Shown piece after piece: positions 24,897 through 35,004 of a stretch of 64,000 nt of DNA; position 1 is the first letter of the stretch; every line of letters begins with the position of its first letter. This stretch comes from an uncultured Bacteroidia bacterium (GTDB lineage Bacteria; Bacteroidota; Bacteroidia; Bacteroidales; F082): NCBI GenBank assembly GCA_902771635.1, contig CACXXW010000003.1:1-64000 (forward strand), given 5' to 3'. The position numbers and the translations under genes are program-made. The notes under the pieces are model-generated. The model worked only from the letters and a program-made list of their open reading frames with translations. It made no database searches and was not told where the DNA came from.

Positions 24897-26735
24897 ATGG
24901 CAGAAGACTACATGACTAACCCAAACGCCCAAAACGAGTTGTTCAAGCCCGTTGACGTGGAGAAACCCAACTATATCAAAGTCATCGGTGTCGGTGGCGG
25001 CGGCGGTAATGCCGTTAACCACATGATGGAAGAAGGCATCCAAGGCGTTGACTTCGTACTTTGCAATACCGACCATCAAGCCTTGTTGAAGAGCCGTGTG
25101 AAGACTACCGTTCACCTTGGCAAGCGTGAGTTGGGCGCCGGCAACGATCCCAACATCGGACGTGAAGCCGCAGAGATGAGCCGTGACGAGCTGGAAGCCC
25201 TGATGGATGATGACACCAAGATGCTGTTTGTCACTGCTGGTATGGGTGGTGGTACGGGTACTGGTGCTGCTCCAGTCGTTGCCAAGATGGCCAAAGATAA
25301 AGGCATCCTTACTGTGGGCATTGTCACCATGCCTATGGAACGCGAAGGTCGTCGCCGCAAGCTGCAAGCCTTGGCGGGTATCGATGAGCTGAAGAAATGT
25401 GTCGACACGCTCATCCTCATCAGCACCGACAAACTCCGCGACCAATATGGCAATATGAAGCTCTCCGAGGCTTTCAAGAAGGCTGATGATGTGTTGGCCA
25501 CGGCAGCCCGAGGCATCGCTGAAATCATCACTGTGCCTGGCTATGTCAACGTTGACTTTGAGGATGTGAAGACTGTCATGAAAGACAGCGGCAAGGCCAT
25601 TATGGGTTCGGGAGTTGCCGAAGGCGAGAACCGCGCCGAAAAAGCCATCAAGGATGCCATTCATTCGCCACTGCTCAACGATTCGAACATTGAAGGTGCG
25701 AAAAACATCCTGCTCTATATCACTTCAGGCACTAACGAGGTCTCGCTCGATGAAGTGGATGAGATCCTCGAAATCGCTCAGAATGCCTGCGGCAACAATT
25801 CCGATGTCATCTGGGGCAACGGCACCGATGAAAGCCTTGGCGAAGCTCTCAGCGTCACCTTGATAGCCACTGGATTCAACCACGATGCCAAGCCTTACAG
25901 TGCCGTACTCGCCGAAAAGCAGAACCCTGTCAACTCTGTCAACCCTGTCCAACCGAAGAAGGTTTACGACTTGAGTGGGAAGGTGAAAGGCGAAACAACT
26001 GAGACCCCTAAGGCTACTGAGCAGAGCCAAAAAGTCGAAGGACCTGTCCAACCGGCAAACTTGGCCGTGGGTTCGGTTGCGGCTACCGAGGTCGAGAAGG
26101 TGTTCCCGAAGGAAGAACAGCCCGTTGAAAAACATGAAGAAAAGACAGTCCATTCCTTGTTCACTCCAGTTACCGAGGTCCCTGAGCCTGTCGAGCCTAA
26201 GGCCGTTGAACCAAAGGTCCCTGAGCCTGCGGTTCCTGAGACCAATCGAATAGTCGAAGGGCCGACCCAATCTACCGATGATGACACACCGCTCTTCGAG
26301 CCTACCATTGAACCAACACCAGCTCCTGTTCAAGAAACACCTCGCACGGTCCATTATGAAGAAGAAAAACCCGTGGTGAGGGTGTTCGACAACCCCTTCC
26401 GCTCAAGCGGCACTAACGATGATGACGGTTTCGAAATCACCTCGCGCATCATCACCCAGGAAGAGGTTCAAGCCAAAGCCGAGCAGGAAATCGCCGTGTT
26501 GGAGGCCAAGAAAGCCAAGCAAGCCGACCCGAAGGAACAACTGAAGAAGCAGCGTTTGCGCGCCTTGAGCATGAACTTCAGGACGGCAAGGGGATTGGAG
26601 GAACTGGAAAACCAACCCGCTTATTTACGTCGCAATGTGGAAATCAACCAAGCCGATGAGGAGTTGTCGGATTATTCGGCTTCCCAAAACGGCATTAGCG
26701 GAGAGAACTCTTATCTCCACAAGAACGTGGACTAA
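24897..26735 (+). CDS. ftsZ: Cell division protein FtsZ with a long disordered linker
   Basis: Tubulin-like GTPase that forms the Z ring. Residues about 20-345 are the GTPase and C-terminal domain: VGGGGGNAVNHM, and the tubulin signature GGGTGTGAAPVVA. Total length is 612 residues against about 380-450 in many bacteria; the excess is a Pro/Glu/Val-rich linker from about 345 to 560 (VPEPVEPKAVEPKVPEPAVPE, with NPVNSVNPVQP before it). The end, NSYLHKNVD, is the conserved terminal peptide of Bacteroidetes FtsZ. Bases 26177-26194 of the linker match the dispersed repeat found in valS. A terminator follows. Confidence 0.96.
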   Translation: MAEDYMTNPNAQNELFKPVDVEKPNYIKVIGVGGGGGNAVNHMMEEGIQGVDFVLCNTDHQALLKSRVKTTVHLGKRELGAGNDPNIGREAAEMSRDELEALMDDDTKMLFVTAGMGGGTGTGAAPVVAKMAKDKGILTVGIVTMPMEREGRRRKLQALAGIDELKKCVDTLILISTDKLRDQYGNMKLSEAFKKADDVLATAARGIAEIITVPGYVNVDFEDVKTVMKDSGKAIMGSGVAEGENRAEKAIKDAIHSPLLNDSNIEGAKNILLYITSGTNEVSLDEVDEILEIAQNACGNNSDVIWGNGTDESLGEALSVTLIATGFNHDAKPYSAVLAEKQNPVNSVNPVQPKKVYDLSGKVKGETTETPKATEQSQKVEGPVQPANLAVGSVAATEVEKVFPKEEQPVEKHEEKTVHSLFTPVTEVPEPVEPKAVEPKVPEPAVPETNRIVEGPTQSTDDDTPLFEPTIEPTPAPVQETPRTVHYEEEKPVVRVFDNPFRSSGTNDDDGFEITSRIITQEEVQAKAEQEIAVLEAKKAKQADPKEQLKKQRLRALSMNFRTARGLEELENQPAYLRRNVEINQADEELSDYSASQNGISGENSYLHKNVD

Positions 26736-26777
26736 TCCTTGAACATATCGTCACAGACTATTTGAAATCCGACGAGG

Positions 26778-26819
26778 CAGACGGGCTTCCTTTTGGGGAG
26801 TCCGTTTGTTGTTTTTTTT
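26778..26819 (+). terminator. Terminator after ftsZ
   Basis: Stem CAGACGGGCTTCC with GGGGAGTCCGTTTG (imperfect, includes G-U pairs), then GTTGTTTTTTTT. It closes the dcw cluster. Confidence 0.75.
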
Positions 26820-26864
26820 GCATCAATTATTTCTTCCAGGTGCATTCGGACGACAAAAAAGTCT

Positions 26865-26872
26865 TATTTTTG
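26865..26872 (+). promoter_or_regulatory. -7 box for C25 peptidase 1
   Basis: TATTTTTG, 41 bases before the ATG at 26914. It shows that the ATG at 26806 of the longest frame is not used. Confidence 0.6.
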
Positions 26873-26913
26873 CGCCAAATCATAGATTTAACGAAGTTAA
26901 ATACATTCGAGAA

Positions 26914-29900
26914 ATGAAAAAAGGATTGTTGTTTCTTATCATCTGTTTGGCATCAATCAACCTGATTGCACAGGAATGGGTGGGTTGTCTCCAACAAAGC
27001 CCTACCGCTCCCAAAGTCAAACTGATGTCCGACACGGAGCAAAAGACGGAACTGAGCTTCACTTTGGGCGGCTTCTTTAAGGAAGAAGTCAACACGCCAA
27101 AGGGTTTGCAATACATCATCAAAGTGCCTAAGATGGCCTCCATGCTCGAGGAAGGCTCACCCGACCTTCCATTGTATGCCATTCCCGTGCTCATTGATGA
27201 CTTGGCCGCGATGGAAGTCCAGGTCAAGGAGGCAAAATATCAAGACTTTGAAGGCATCGAAATTGCACCCTCCAAAGGCAACTTCAGCCGTGAGATCAAC
27301 CCTAATGAGGTGCCGTTCCGCTATGGCGATGCCTATGCCCAGAACCGCTTCTTCCCAAGTTCTCAGGCACAATTGGACAGGCCATACATCCTCCGAGACT
27401 TCCGTGGGCAGAACATCTTGGTCTATCCTTTTGCCTACAATCCCATCTTGAAAACCTTAAGAGTTTACACCCAACTGACATTGGAAATGTGCAAGACGGG
27501 CGAAAACGGCAGCAATCCTAAAATGAGTCGCAAGGCAAACCAAAGGGGAATGACAGCTGAAGCCAATGCTATGTACCAGCAACGCTTCCTCAACTATCGG
27601 GAGCGGGCGGCAAAATACAACTTTATCCCCGATGAGGGTGAAATGTTGGTCATTTGTCCTCCCGAGTTTCTTGATGCCATGCGGCCATTCGTGGCTTGGA
27701 AAAACGAGTCGGGTCGCCCAACGACCTTGGTCAACCTTATCGACATCGGTGGCAACAATACAGACCAAATCAAGTCGTTCATTCTTAGCCATTACAACAA
27801 TCCCAATGAGAATCTTTGCTATGTGCTTCTTGTGGGAGACTATGAACAAATCACCCCAAGAGCTATGAGCGACGGCGCATCAGATATTTGGTTCGGACAA
27901 TTGGAAGGCAATGATGATTATCCCGAGGTTTTTGTAGGCCGTTTTTCAGCGGAGAATGTGGCTCATGTGCAAAATCAAGTGGCTAAAGTAATATACTATG
28001 AGCGTGACATCGCCGCTGATGCCGATTGGTTGGGCAAAGGAATAGGCATAGGCTCAACAGAAGGAGCAGGCAGCGGTCACAATGGAGGAGAGTCTGACTA
28101 TCAGCATATTGACTACATCCGCGACACCTTGATGCATTACACCTACACTGAGGTTTCTCAGCATTATCATGGCGTAGGCGCGGGCACCAATGCGTCTATG
28201 CTGAGCCAAAACTTCAATGAAGGTGCAGGAATCTGCAACTATTGCAACCATGGCTCTACAACAGGTTGGTATGTGGGTAGCTATAACAACTATCACGTGA
28301 ACGCCCTGACCAACGACTACAAATTGCCTTTCATCTGGTCAACGGCCTGTTACAACGGCCAGTTTGATGTGAATTGTTTTGCTGAGGCATGGTTGCGTGC
28401 CACCAACAATGTGACGGGTGCACCTACGGGTGCCATTGGTGGCATGTTCAGTTGGACCTCCCAACCCTGGCAGCCGCCGATGACGGGCCAAGATGAGATG
28501 GTGGACATCCTTTGTGAATGGCATTCCGCCGACCAGTTCCACCATACCTTTGGCGGTGCCTCACTCAATGGCAATATGAGAATCCTCGACATGCACCCTT
28601 CAGACCAAGGCAAGACCCATAATACTTGGATTCTCTTTGGTGACCCAAGCTTAATGCTGCGCACTGAGGCTCCCACTGAACTTAATGTCAATTGTCAACC
28701 AGAGGTCGTTTTCCTCGGACAGACCGAACTCGACCTCACCGTGGATGCGGATTACGCCATCGCCACCCTTTCGAATAATGGGGAAATCCTTGCCAGTACT
28801 CCCATTGTCGGCGGAGAAGGGGTGCTCACTTTTGTCAGTCCAACCGAAGTTGGCAATTTGCAACTAGTGGTGACCAGTTACAACAAAGTCACTGAAGTTC
28901 GCGACATCGCAGTCATTCCTTCCAGTGGCGCTTATCTTACCTACAACAGTTACTCTATCAACGATGAAAACGGTCAGGCTGATTATGGTGATGTTGTTGG
29001 TGTCAATGTGACTATCAGAAACATAGGAAGTGAAACAGCTTCAAATGTGCAGGTTGCGCTCAGTACAGATTCTCCCTTTGTGGAAGTCACTCATGGCACC
29101 GCCAACATTTCCAATGTCGCCTCTTTGGAGCAATATACCATCACCAATGCATTTGAAATCGCGGTCAATGATGTGATCCCCGATGGCAGTCAGGCCGAAT
29201 TTGTCCTTACCTGCACTGATGGCACCGACACCTGGACCAGTCATTTTCGGATGACTTTGCATGCACCCACTCTTGTCATTTCCGAGTTTAGGCCCATGAA
29301 TACGACCTATCCTGGCGAAGTCGGGAACTTGGTGGTTGGAATCAAAAACGTAGGCTCTTCAGATATCTCTAATGTTAAGATTGAGTTGTATAGTTGTTCT
29401 TCCGACTTGGTTTTCAACCCGATCATGCACAATGTGGGAGAGATTTTGGCGGGAGAAGCTGCGATTGTGACGGCTTCGTTTAGCAGTTCCTCGAGTGTTC
29501 CCAACGGATCAAACTTTGAGGTGTATTATTCTATGGACGCTGCACCATATTCGTACAATGGCACCAAGTTTCTTAACATCGGCCCCATCAAAGAGACCTT
29601 TGAGACAGGTGATTTTAGCGCTTTTGAGTGGGAAACACTTGGCAGTGCACTTTGGTATATCGACAATGGTACTGCCAATTCAGGAACCTATAGTGCACGC
29701 ACGGGAGCCATTGGCAACGGCAATCTCACCACACTCCAAGTCGAGATGGATATCATCGAAGATGGTGAAATCAGTTTCTTCCTAAAGACCTGTACCGAAG
29801 GTGACAGAGACAAACTGACGTTCTATATTGACAATGAGACTGAAGGAATTTGGTCGGGCGATGCGGATTGGAGTCGCGTGTCTTTCCCAGTGAACGCTGG

Positions 29901-30489
29901 AAGACGCAGATTCAGATGGATTTACATGAAAAATGGCAGTGGCAGTTATGGTGATGACTGTTGCTGGATTGATGATGTGCAGTTCCCTTCAGCCTATACT
30001 TTCACTTTCTTGCCTGTGCTTGAATTGGAAACCCAAGTCGTTGAAAATAAGGTAACATTGACTTGGGAAGCGCAAAACCCAACGGATGACTACCTCATTA
30101 GGCGCAATGGGACTCCAATCGCCATGCAACACGAAACGATGTTTATGGAGTGGCTCAATTTGGGCACATACACCTATAGTGTTACAGCCATCAACAGTGA
30201 AGGGTTGCAATCCATTCCGGCTTTTTCTACAGTGGAGATTACCGTCCTCGGGATCGATAGCGTCGAGAATACGCTGCGCGTCTTTCCCAATCCTGTTCGT
30301 AGCTATTTGAACATTAGTTATGAAGAGCCGTTCAGCTATAGGCTCTTTAATAGTATCGGACAGCCCATCTGGGAAGGTGAAAGTTCAGGAGACATCCAAA
30401 TGGACTGCCATACGCTATCCCAAGGCATGTATATCCTTTTCATCGTCACGGAAGCAGAGACCTACACGAAAAAGATCATTGTTCAATAA
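26914..30489 (+). CDS. Gingipain-like C25 cysteine peptidase 1, type IX secreted
   Basis: A 1191-residue secreted protease. It has a signal peptide (MKKGLLFLIICLASINLIAQ), a propeptide to about 240, the C25 domain with catalytic His446 (NYCNHGSTTGW) and Cys479 (STACYNGQF), 33 residues apart as in gingipains, Ig/CARDB-like repeats (about 600-880), a cleaved-adhesin/MAM-like domain (about 892-1030), an fn3-like domain, and a type A sorting domain starting at VFPNPVRSYLNIS and ending TKKIIVQ. Such proteins cross the outer membrane by type IX secretion. The substrate is unknown: no Arg- or Lys-pocket assignment is possible by eye. Its front half closely resembles the peptidase at 35998-39453. Confidence 0.9.
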   Translation: MKKGLLFLIICLASINLIAQEWVGCLQQSPTAPKVKLMSDTEQKTELSFTLGGFFKEEVNTPKGLQYIIKVPKMASMLEEGSPDLPLYAIPVLIDDLAAMEVQVKEAKYQDFEGIEIAPSKGNFSREINPNEVPFRYGDAYAQNRFFPSSQAQLDRPYILRDFRGQNILVYPFAYNPILKTLRVYTQLTLEMCKTGENGSNPKMSRKANQRGMTAEANAMYQQRFLNYRERAAKYNFIPDEGEMLVICPPEFLDAMRPFVAWKNESGRPTTLVNLIDIGGNNTDQIKSFILSHYNNPNENLCYVLLVGDYEQITPRAMSDGASDIWFGQLEGNDDYPEVFVGRFSAENVAHVQNQVAKVIYYERDIAADADWLGKGIGIGSTEGAGSGHNGGESDYQHIDYIRDTLMHYTYTEVSQHYHGVGAGTNASMLSQNFNEGAGICNYCNHGSTTGWYVGSYNNYHVNALTNDYKLPFIWSTACYNGQFDVNCFAEAWLRATNNVTGAPTGAIGGMFSWTSQPWQPPMTGQDEMVDILCEWHSADQFHHTFGGASLNGNMRILDMHPSDQGKTHNTWILFGDPSLMLRTEAPTELNVNCQPEVVFLGQTELDLTVDADYAIATLSNNGEILASTPIVGGEGVLTFVSPTEVGNLQLVVTSYNKVTEVRDIAVIPSSGAYLTYNSYSINDENGQADYGDVVGVNVTIRNIGSETASNVQVALSTDSPFVEVTHGTANISNVASLEQYTITNAFEIAVNDVIPDGSQAEFVLTCTDGTDTWTSHFRMTLHAPTLVISEFRPMNTTYPGEVGNLVVGIKNVGSSDISNVKIELYSCSSDLVFNPIMHNVGEILAGEAAIVTASFSSSSSVPNGSNFEVYYSMDAAPYSYNGTKFLNIGPIKETFETGDFSAFEWETLGSALWYIDNGTANSGTYSARTGAIGNGNLTTLQVEMDIIEDGEISFFLKTCTEGDRDKLTFYIDNETEGIWSGDADWSRVSFPVNAGRRRFRWIYMKNGSGSYGDDCCWIDDVQFPSAYTFTFLPVLELETQVVENKVTLTWEAQNPTDDYLIRRNGTPIAMQHETMFMEWLNLGTYTYSVTAINSEGLQSIPAFSTVEITVLGIDSVENTLRVFPNPVRSYLNISYEEPFSYRLFNSIGQPIWEGESSGDIQMDCHTLSQGMYILFIVTEAETYTKKIIVQ

Positions 30490-30500
30490 AGTTACAGGCC

Positions 30501-31022
30501 ATGGCATACCTGAAATCCAACGATTTGTTTGGCAAGCTAGCTCCTGAGGCAATATACGAAAAAACACCGCATCCTATGCTTGTTGCCGACCATTTGATGA
30601 CCCCTGACAACATTGGGGCTTTGATTCGATTGGCCGACAACATTGGTGCCAGCGAGGTCTGCTTTTTGGGCAAGGAAGATGAGCATCGCCTTGGCAAAGT
30701 GCGTCGCGCCGCTGCCTCCAGCCGCGACAACATCCGTTGGTATTTCAGTGATGAGGGCAATTTGCGAAGAATTGTCCCAGAAGGCAAGACCATTGTCGCT
30801 ATCGAGACTGCCGATAATGCGACTAGTATTTATGAAACACAACTTCCCGAGGATGTGGCTTTTGTCGTTGGCAGCGAAAGCCATGGACTCGGCGAGGATT
30901 TGCTTAGTCAATGTGACATGGTGGTCTACATTCCAGTGCCAGGCCCAACTCGTTCGCTCAATGTCAGTCATGCCGCTGCCGTGGCTTTGTTTGAGTGGCA
31001 ACGACAAATGTTGTTACGATGA
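30501..31022 (+). CDS. SpoU/TrmH-family RNA 2'-O-methyltransferase
   Basis: A 173-residue SPOUT methylase with the three family motifs: TPDNIGALIRLADN (about 34-47), VVGSESHGLG (about 119-128), and IPVPGPTRSLNVSHAAAVALFEW near the C-terminus, the knotted SAM site. It lacks the N-terminal substrate-binding domain of RlmB, so the target could be tRNA or rRNA. Its stop overlaps the start of the following phosphatase gene (ATGA). Confidence 0.9.
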   Translation: MAYLKSNDLFGKLAPEAIYEKTPHPMLVADHLMTPDNIGALIRLADNIGASEVCFLGKEDEHRLGKVRRAAASSRDNIRWYFSDEGNLRRIVPEGKTIVAIETADNATSIYETQLPEDVAFVVGSESHGLGEDLLSQCDMVVYIPVPGPTRSLNVSHAAAVALFEWQRQMLLR

Positions 31023-31714
31023 AACAATACAAGCATATCTTCTTTGACCTAGACCGTACCTTGTGGGATTTTGACGCTGCTGCTGAAGTGGCTTTTGAGC
31101 GTATCTACGAGAAATATGATTTGCAAAACCTAGGCATCCCTAATGCGCATGAGTTTCATGAAGTGTACCATCCTTTGAATGAGCACCTTTGGGAGCTTTA
31201 TCGTGAGAATAAAATCACCAAGGACTATCTGAACCGTACCCGTTTTGTATTGCCATTGGAGCATTACGGCATTCATGACACCGACTTGGCTGACCATCTT
31301 AGTGTGGATTACATGTATTGGTCACCGCGCATCGTACGATTAGTCTCAGGATCGAAAGAATTATTGGACTATTTGAAACCAAAATACCATTTGCATCTGA
31401 TTACCAATGGTTTTCAAGAAGTACAGCATACCAAATTGAGTGTTTCGGGATTGGAGCCTTATTTTGAGACCTTGACCGTTTCGGAAGAAGTCGGAGTAAA
31501 GAAACCCAATCCAGGGATTTTCCTCTTTGCTTTGAAAAAGGCCCAAGCTAAGGTCGAAGAAAGCCTTATGATTGGCGATGAAATGGCCGTTGATATTGAT
31601 GGAGCCCGTGCCGTTGGGATGGATCAGGTTTTGTTCAATCCGAAAAACGACAAGGTCGAGGGAAAACGTACTTATGAGGTGTACGATTTGTTGGAAATAA
31701 ACAAGTTACTTTGA
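31019..31714 (+). CDS. HAD-superfamily hydrolase, YjjG-like
   Basis: A 231-residue HAD phosphatase: motif I FFDLDRTLWDF (nucleophile Asp), motif II LITNGF, motif III Lys in VGVKKPNPGIF, and motif IV MIGDEMAVDIDGA. The long cap between motifs I and II is helical. The pattern DLDRTLWDF is typical of the YjjG/pyrimidine 5'-nucleotidase branch; the substrate cannot be read from sequence. The start at 31019 overlaps the methylase stop; the upstream frame start at 30995 lies inside that gene. Confidence 0.88.
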   Translation: MKQYKHIFFDLDRTLWDFDAAAEVAFERIYEKYDLQNLGIPNAHEFHEVYHPLNEHLWELYRENKITKDYLNRTRFVLPLEHYGIHDTDLADHLSVDYMYWSPRIVRLVSGSKELLDYLKPKYHLHLITNGFQEVQHTKLSVSGLEPYFETLTVSEEVGVKKPNPGIFLFALKKAQAKVEESLMIGDEMAVDIDGARAVGMDQVLFNPKNDKVEGKRTYEVYDLLEINKLL

Positions 31715-31724
31715 TTTTGTTTTG

Positions 31725-31732
31725 TATCTTTG
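31725..31732 (+). promoter_or_regulatory. -7 box for the TonB receptor operon
   Basis: TATCTTTG, 24 bases before the receptor ATG at 31756. It excludes the longer frame beginning at 31711. Confidence 0.65.
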
Positions 31733-31755
31733 CACAAATTTTCATTGAGATTAAA

Positions 31756-34101
31756 ATGCATCGAAAACTATTATTATCGTTTTTTTGCCTTTTTATATTG
31801 GTATTCAGTTCGTTTGCCCAACAAACAGGGCAAGTTACAGGTGTTGTCAAGGACGCTGAGAACAATGGTGCCCTGATTGGAGTTTCCATTTATGAGGAGA
31901 AGTTGCAATTGGGTACCACGACTGATGAAAAAGGGCATTATGAATTGGATTTGCCTTTGGGAGAGCATTCTTTGCGCATTTCCTATATTGGTTATACCAC
32001 GCTTTACAAAAAGGTAAACGTTGGCACCAAACCTGTTACGCTCAATGTCAAATTGCAGCCTGAATCGGAGAAACTCTCTGAGGTGCAAGTCACTAGTGAG
32101 CGCAAGGACCGTAATGTGACTGCCATGTCAATGAGCGTACAAACCCTCGACATGATTACCATTAAGAAGATACCGGCTTTGATGGGCGAGGTGGATGTCA
32201 TCAAGTCCATCACCTTGCTGCCTGGAGTGCAGTCGGCCTCGGAAGGTTCGTCAGGCTTTAGTGTGCGTGGCGGGGCAACCGATCACAACCTGATTCTTCT
32301 TGATGGCGCCCCAATTTACAATGCCTCGCATTTCCTTGGTTTCTTCTCGGTGTTCAATAACGATGTGGTGAAGGATGCGACACTTTACAAGGGTGACATC
32401 CCTGCCTATTTCGGAGGCCGTCTATCCTCTGTACTCGACGTTTCAGTGAAGGATGAGATGCCGAAACGGTTTGGAATGCAAGGTGGTATTGGGCTGGTAA
32501 CGAGCCATTTGATGCTTGAATCCCCCTTGTTTGACCATAAGACCTCGGTGATGGTGGCGGGTCGTAGGACATATGCAGGACTCATTCTACCATTTCTGGG
32601 TGAAGACTTGGACAAGTCAAAGATCAATTTCTATGATGTGAATGCCAAAGTGACGCACACCTTGGGCAAGAACGATAGGTTGTTCCTTTCTTTCTACAAT
32701 GGCCATGACCAATTCTCCATGCAGCAAATGATAGGTCTGGGCTATGGAAACAGTAGTGCCACTCTGCGTTGGAGCCATATCTTTTCCGACCGTCTTGTTT
32801 CCAATCTTTCTTTGATTGGCTCGAGGTACCGTTATAGCATCGACATGAATTATAGCCCATATAACTTTGCGATCAAGGCAGGTACTGATGCGGTCAGCCT
32901 GAATTATGACTTCGCCATGCATTGGAACGACAAGCATAATTCGAAATTTGGCCTGACCACGGGCATACAATCTTATCTGCAAGGCGAAATTGATGATAGA
33001 GGTGGTGCACTTTCGCAATACCTCCAAATAGATCAGTCGGAATCGGTGGCCCGCAAAGGTTTGGAACATGCCTTGTATTTCACCCATGATTACACACCCG
33101 TACCACGTCTCACTTTTCGTGCTGGCATGAGGCTGTCGTGTTTCCAAAACATAGGTGAGGAGGATCTGTATGTCTTTGACAAGACCCTTTATCTCGTTAC
33201 TGACACTTTGCATTACGGCAAGGGTGAGGTGTTCAATACCGTCATCAATCCCGAACCTCGAGTGGCCGCCATGTATCAGCTGGATGAGCATTCCTCGGTC
33301 AAGGCTTCCTATTCACGTACGGTGCAATATGCCCAAGTGGCTTCATCGGCAACGGGCGGACTGCCTTTCGACGTGTGGTTCCCGACAGGCCCTAATGTCG
33401 AGCCTCAGAAGTGTGATCAATATGCCCTTGGCTACTTCCGCAATTTCCACAATGATGCCATTGAGACCTCGGTCGAGGTTTATTACAAGAACATGAAGAA
33501 TGTCATTGACTTTAGGGACAATGCCATCACTTTTGGTTATCTTTTGATTGACGGAGAGTTGCGCGCTGGTAAGGGTCGCTCGTACGGCGCAGAATTCCTT
33601 GTCAGGAAAAACGTGGGTAAGTTTACGGGTTGGGTTTCCTACACCTATTCACGCACGTTCCGTACCATCAAAGGAATCAGTAAAGGGCAGGAATACCGTT
33701 CGCCTTACGATCGCCCGCATAACATCGTTATCGTGGGTAGCTACGAACTGAACCCACGCATTACCTTGGCCGCCAATTGGATTTACAATACTGGACAGCC
33801 CGTGACTTTCCCTTATGGGCAATACACGCTCAATGGCATGACTTATGCTGTGTATAATGGCAAACGCAATGAGAGCCGTTATCCTGATTACCATCGCCTC
33901 GACTTGTCGTTCACCTGCAAGTTGGGCAAGCTTGACAATAGGCGTTGGCAGCACGAAATCAATGTCTCGGTATACAATGCGTATGCCCGTCACAATACTT
34001 GGGCCATCACCTTCGAACAAGGCAAAAACGGCAAGATTGAGACAAAGAACATGTATCTGTTTTCCGCCGTGCCTTCCATTTCGTACAATTTCAAATACTG
34101 A
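31756..34101 (+). CDS. TonB-dependent receptor with carboxypeptidase-like N-terminal domain
   Basis: Outer-membrane active transporter of 781 residues. Signal peptide 1-22 (ends FSSFAQQ); a CarboxypepD_reg-like domain (about 25-110, VTGVVKDAENNGALIGVSIYE); a plug domain (about 130-250, with GFSVRGGATDHNLILLDGAPIYN); then a 22-strand barrel ending in an aromatic-rich strand (FSAVPSISYNFKY). It is shorter than SusC-type receptors and is followed not by SusD but by two DUF4249 lipoproteins, a pairing frequent in Bacteroidetes. The ligand is unknown. Confidence 0.92.
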   Translation: MHRKLLLSFFCLFILVFSSFAQQTGQVTGVVKDAENNGALIGVSIYEEKLQLGTTTDEKGHYELDLPLGEHSLRISYIGYTTLYKKVNVGTKPVTLNVKLQPESEKLSEVQVTSERKDRNVTAMSMSVQTLDMITIKKIPALMGEVDVIKSITLLPGVQSASEGSSGFSVRGGATDHNLILLDGAPIYNASHFLGFFSVFNNDVVKDATLYKGDIPAYFGGRLSSVLDVSVKDEMPKRFGMQGGIGLVTSHLMLESPLFDHKTSVMVAGRRTYAGLILPFLGEDLDKSKINFYDVNAKVTHTLGKNDRLFLSFYNGHDQFSMQQMIGLGYGNSSATLRWSHIFSDRLVSNLSLIGSRYRYSIDMNYSPYNFAIKAGTDAVSLNYDFAMHWNDKHNSKFGLTTGIQSYLQGEIDDRGGALSQYLQIDQSESVARKGLEHALYFTHDYTPVPRLTFRAGMRLSCFQNIGEEDLYVFDKTLYLVTDTLHYGKGEVFNTVINPEPRVAAMYQLDEHSSVKASYSRTVQYAQVASSATGGLPFDVWFPTGPNVEPQKCDQYALGYFRNFHNDAIETSVEVYYKNMKNVIDFRDNAITFGYLLIDGELRAGKGRSYGAEFLVRKNVGKFTGWVSYTYSRTFRTIKGISKGQEYRSPYDRPHNIVIVGSYELNPRITLAANWIYNTGQPVTFPYGQYTLNGMTYAVYNGKRNESRYPDYHRLDLSFTCKLGKLDNRRWQHEINVSVYNAYARHNTWAITFEQGKNGKIETKNMYLFSAVPSISYNFKY

Positions 34102-34106
34102 ATGCT

Positions 34107-34997
34107 GTGAAAAGGTTGTATGAGATATTGTCACTTTTGGCTTTCGTGGCTTTCTCTTCGTGTACCGAAGATATTGTGATTGATGTGGAGGAGGGTGACC
34201 CGATGATAGGTGTGGAGGCTTCGTTTACCGATGAGTTGAAGCAACATGAAGCCATTTTGAGTTATACGGCTGAGTTTTACAACCAAAATGAAATCCAGAT
34301 GGTGAGTGGCGCCACTGTATATGTCACAGATGGTGTGGATACGGCCTATTATTATGAGGATGCGGTGCAAAAGGGTCATTATTTCACTGATAGTGTTGCA
34401 GGAAGAAAGAACACATTATACCGTCTTTGCGTTGAGATTCCCGAGGCTGATGGAACTATACAGCAGGTTTTTGCCGAAAGCCTGATTCCCGACAATGTGG
34501 AAAGCATCGACAGCTTGGTGGTGAAACATTTCAATGGGATGAACGACACAGCGCCTTCCATGTTTTTCATGGATACCATCGAATGGCTTTATCCTTATTT
34601 CCAAAGCCTTCCCGACCCCAACATCATCTATATGCCTATGGTCTCGAAGAACGATACCTCATTAACGGATAGTTTGAAAGTCCGTATGATGATTCCACAA
34701 GGCGGATTCGCTGGCTATTATGTGAATGGCATTGAAATGCTTCAATCCAACAAAGAGATTCCCATCGCCTATTTTCGCAGGTCGCAGCTGAGGGATGGCG
34801 ATAGGATTCATGCGGATTTGTATAGCATCACCCCAGAATACTATTATTATTTCTATAGTCTTTTGATTTCGACGGGCAGCAATCCCATGTTGGGTGCACC
34901 TGCCAATGTGAGCACCAATATCCAACCTGAAGGCGAAGGGGTTGGCTGGTTCTTTACGGCGTCTGTCGTTTCATCAGAAACGGTTTTTCGAAAATAA
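34107..34997 (+). CDS. DUF4249 family lipoprotein 1
   Basis: A 296-residue lipoprotein: short signal peptide ending AFSSC, then TEDIVIDVEEGDPMIGVEASFTDEL, the N-terminal signature of DUF4249. No ATG fits; the GTG at 34107, 5 bases after the receptor stop, gives the signal peptide directly. DUF4249 proteins are encoded beside TonB receptors and probably act as the surface partner of the barrel; this role is inference. It is paralogous to the next gene (CTEDIV, SGAxVYVT, YFNGxEML-like segments). Confidence 0.85.
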   Translation: MKRLYEILSLLAFVAFSSCTEDIVIDVEEGDPMIGVEASFTDELKQHEAILSYTAEFYNQNEIQMVSGATVYVTDGVDTAYYYEDAVQKGHYFTDSVAGRKNTLYRLCVEIPEADGTIQQVFAESLIPDNVESIDSLVVKHFNGMNDTAPSMFFMDTIEWLYPYFQSLPDPNIIYMPMVSKNDTSLTDSLKVRMMIPQGGFAGYYVNGIEMLQSNKEIPIAYFRRSQLRDGDRIHADLYSITPEYYYYFYSLLISTGSNPMLGAPANVSTNIQPEGEGVGWFFTASVVSSETVFRK

Positions 34998-35004
34998 ATG
35001 AGTT

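Noticed and set aside
24561..25664. 367-codon minus-strand ORF across ftsA-ftsZ
   Set aside because: Complement of two strongly conserved genes; its sequence has no domain character.
26806..26913. N-terminal extension of C25 peptidase 1
   Set aside because: It contains the -7 box and would bury the signal peptide; the ATG at 26914 is better.
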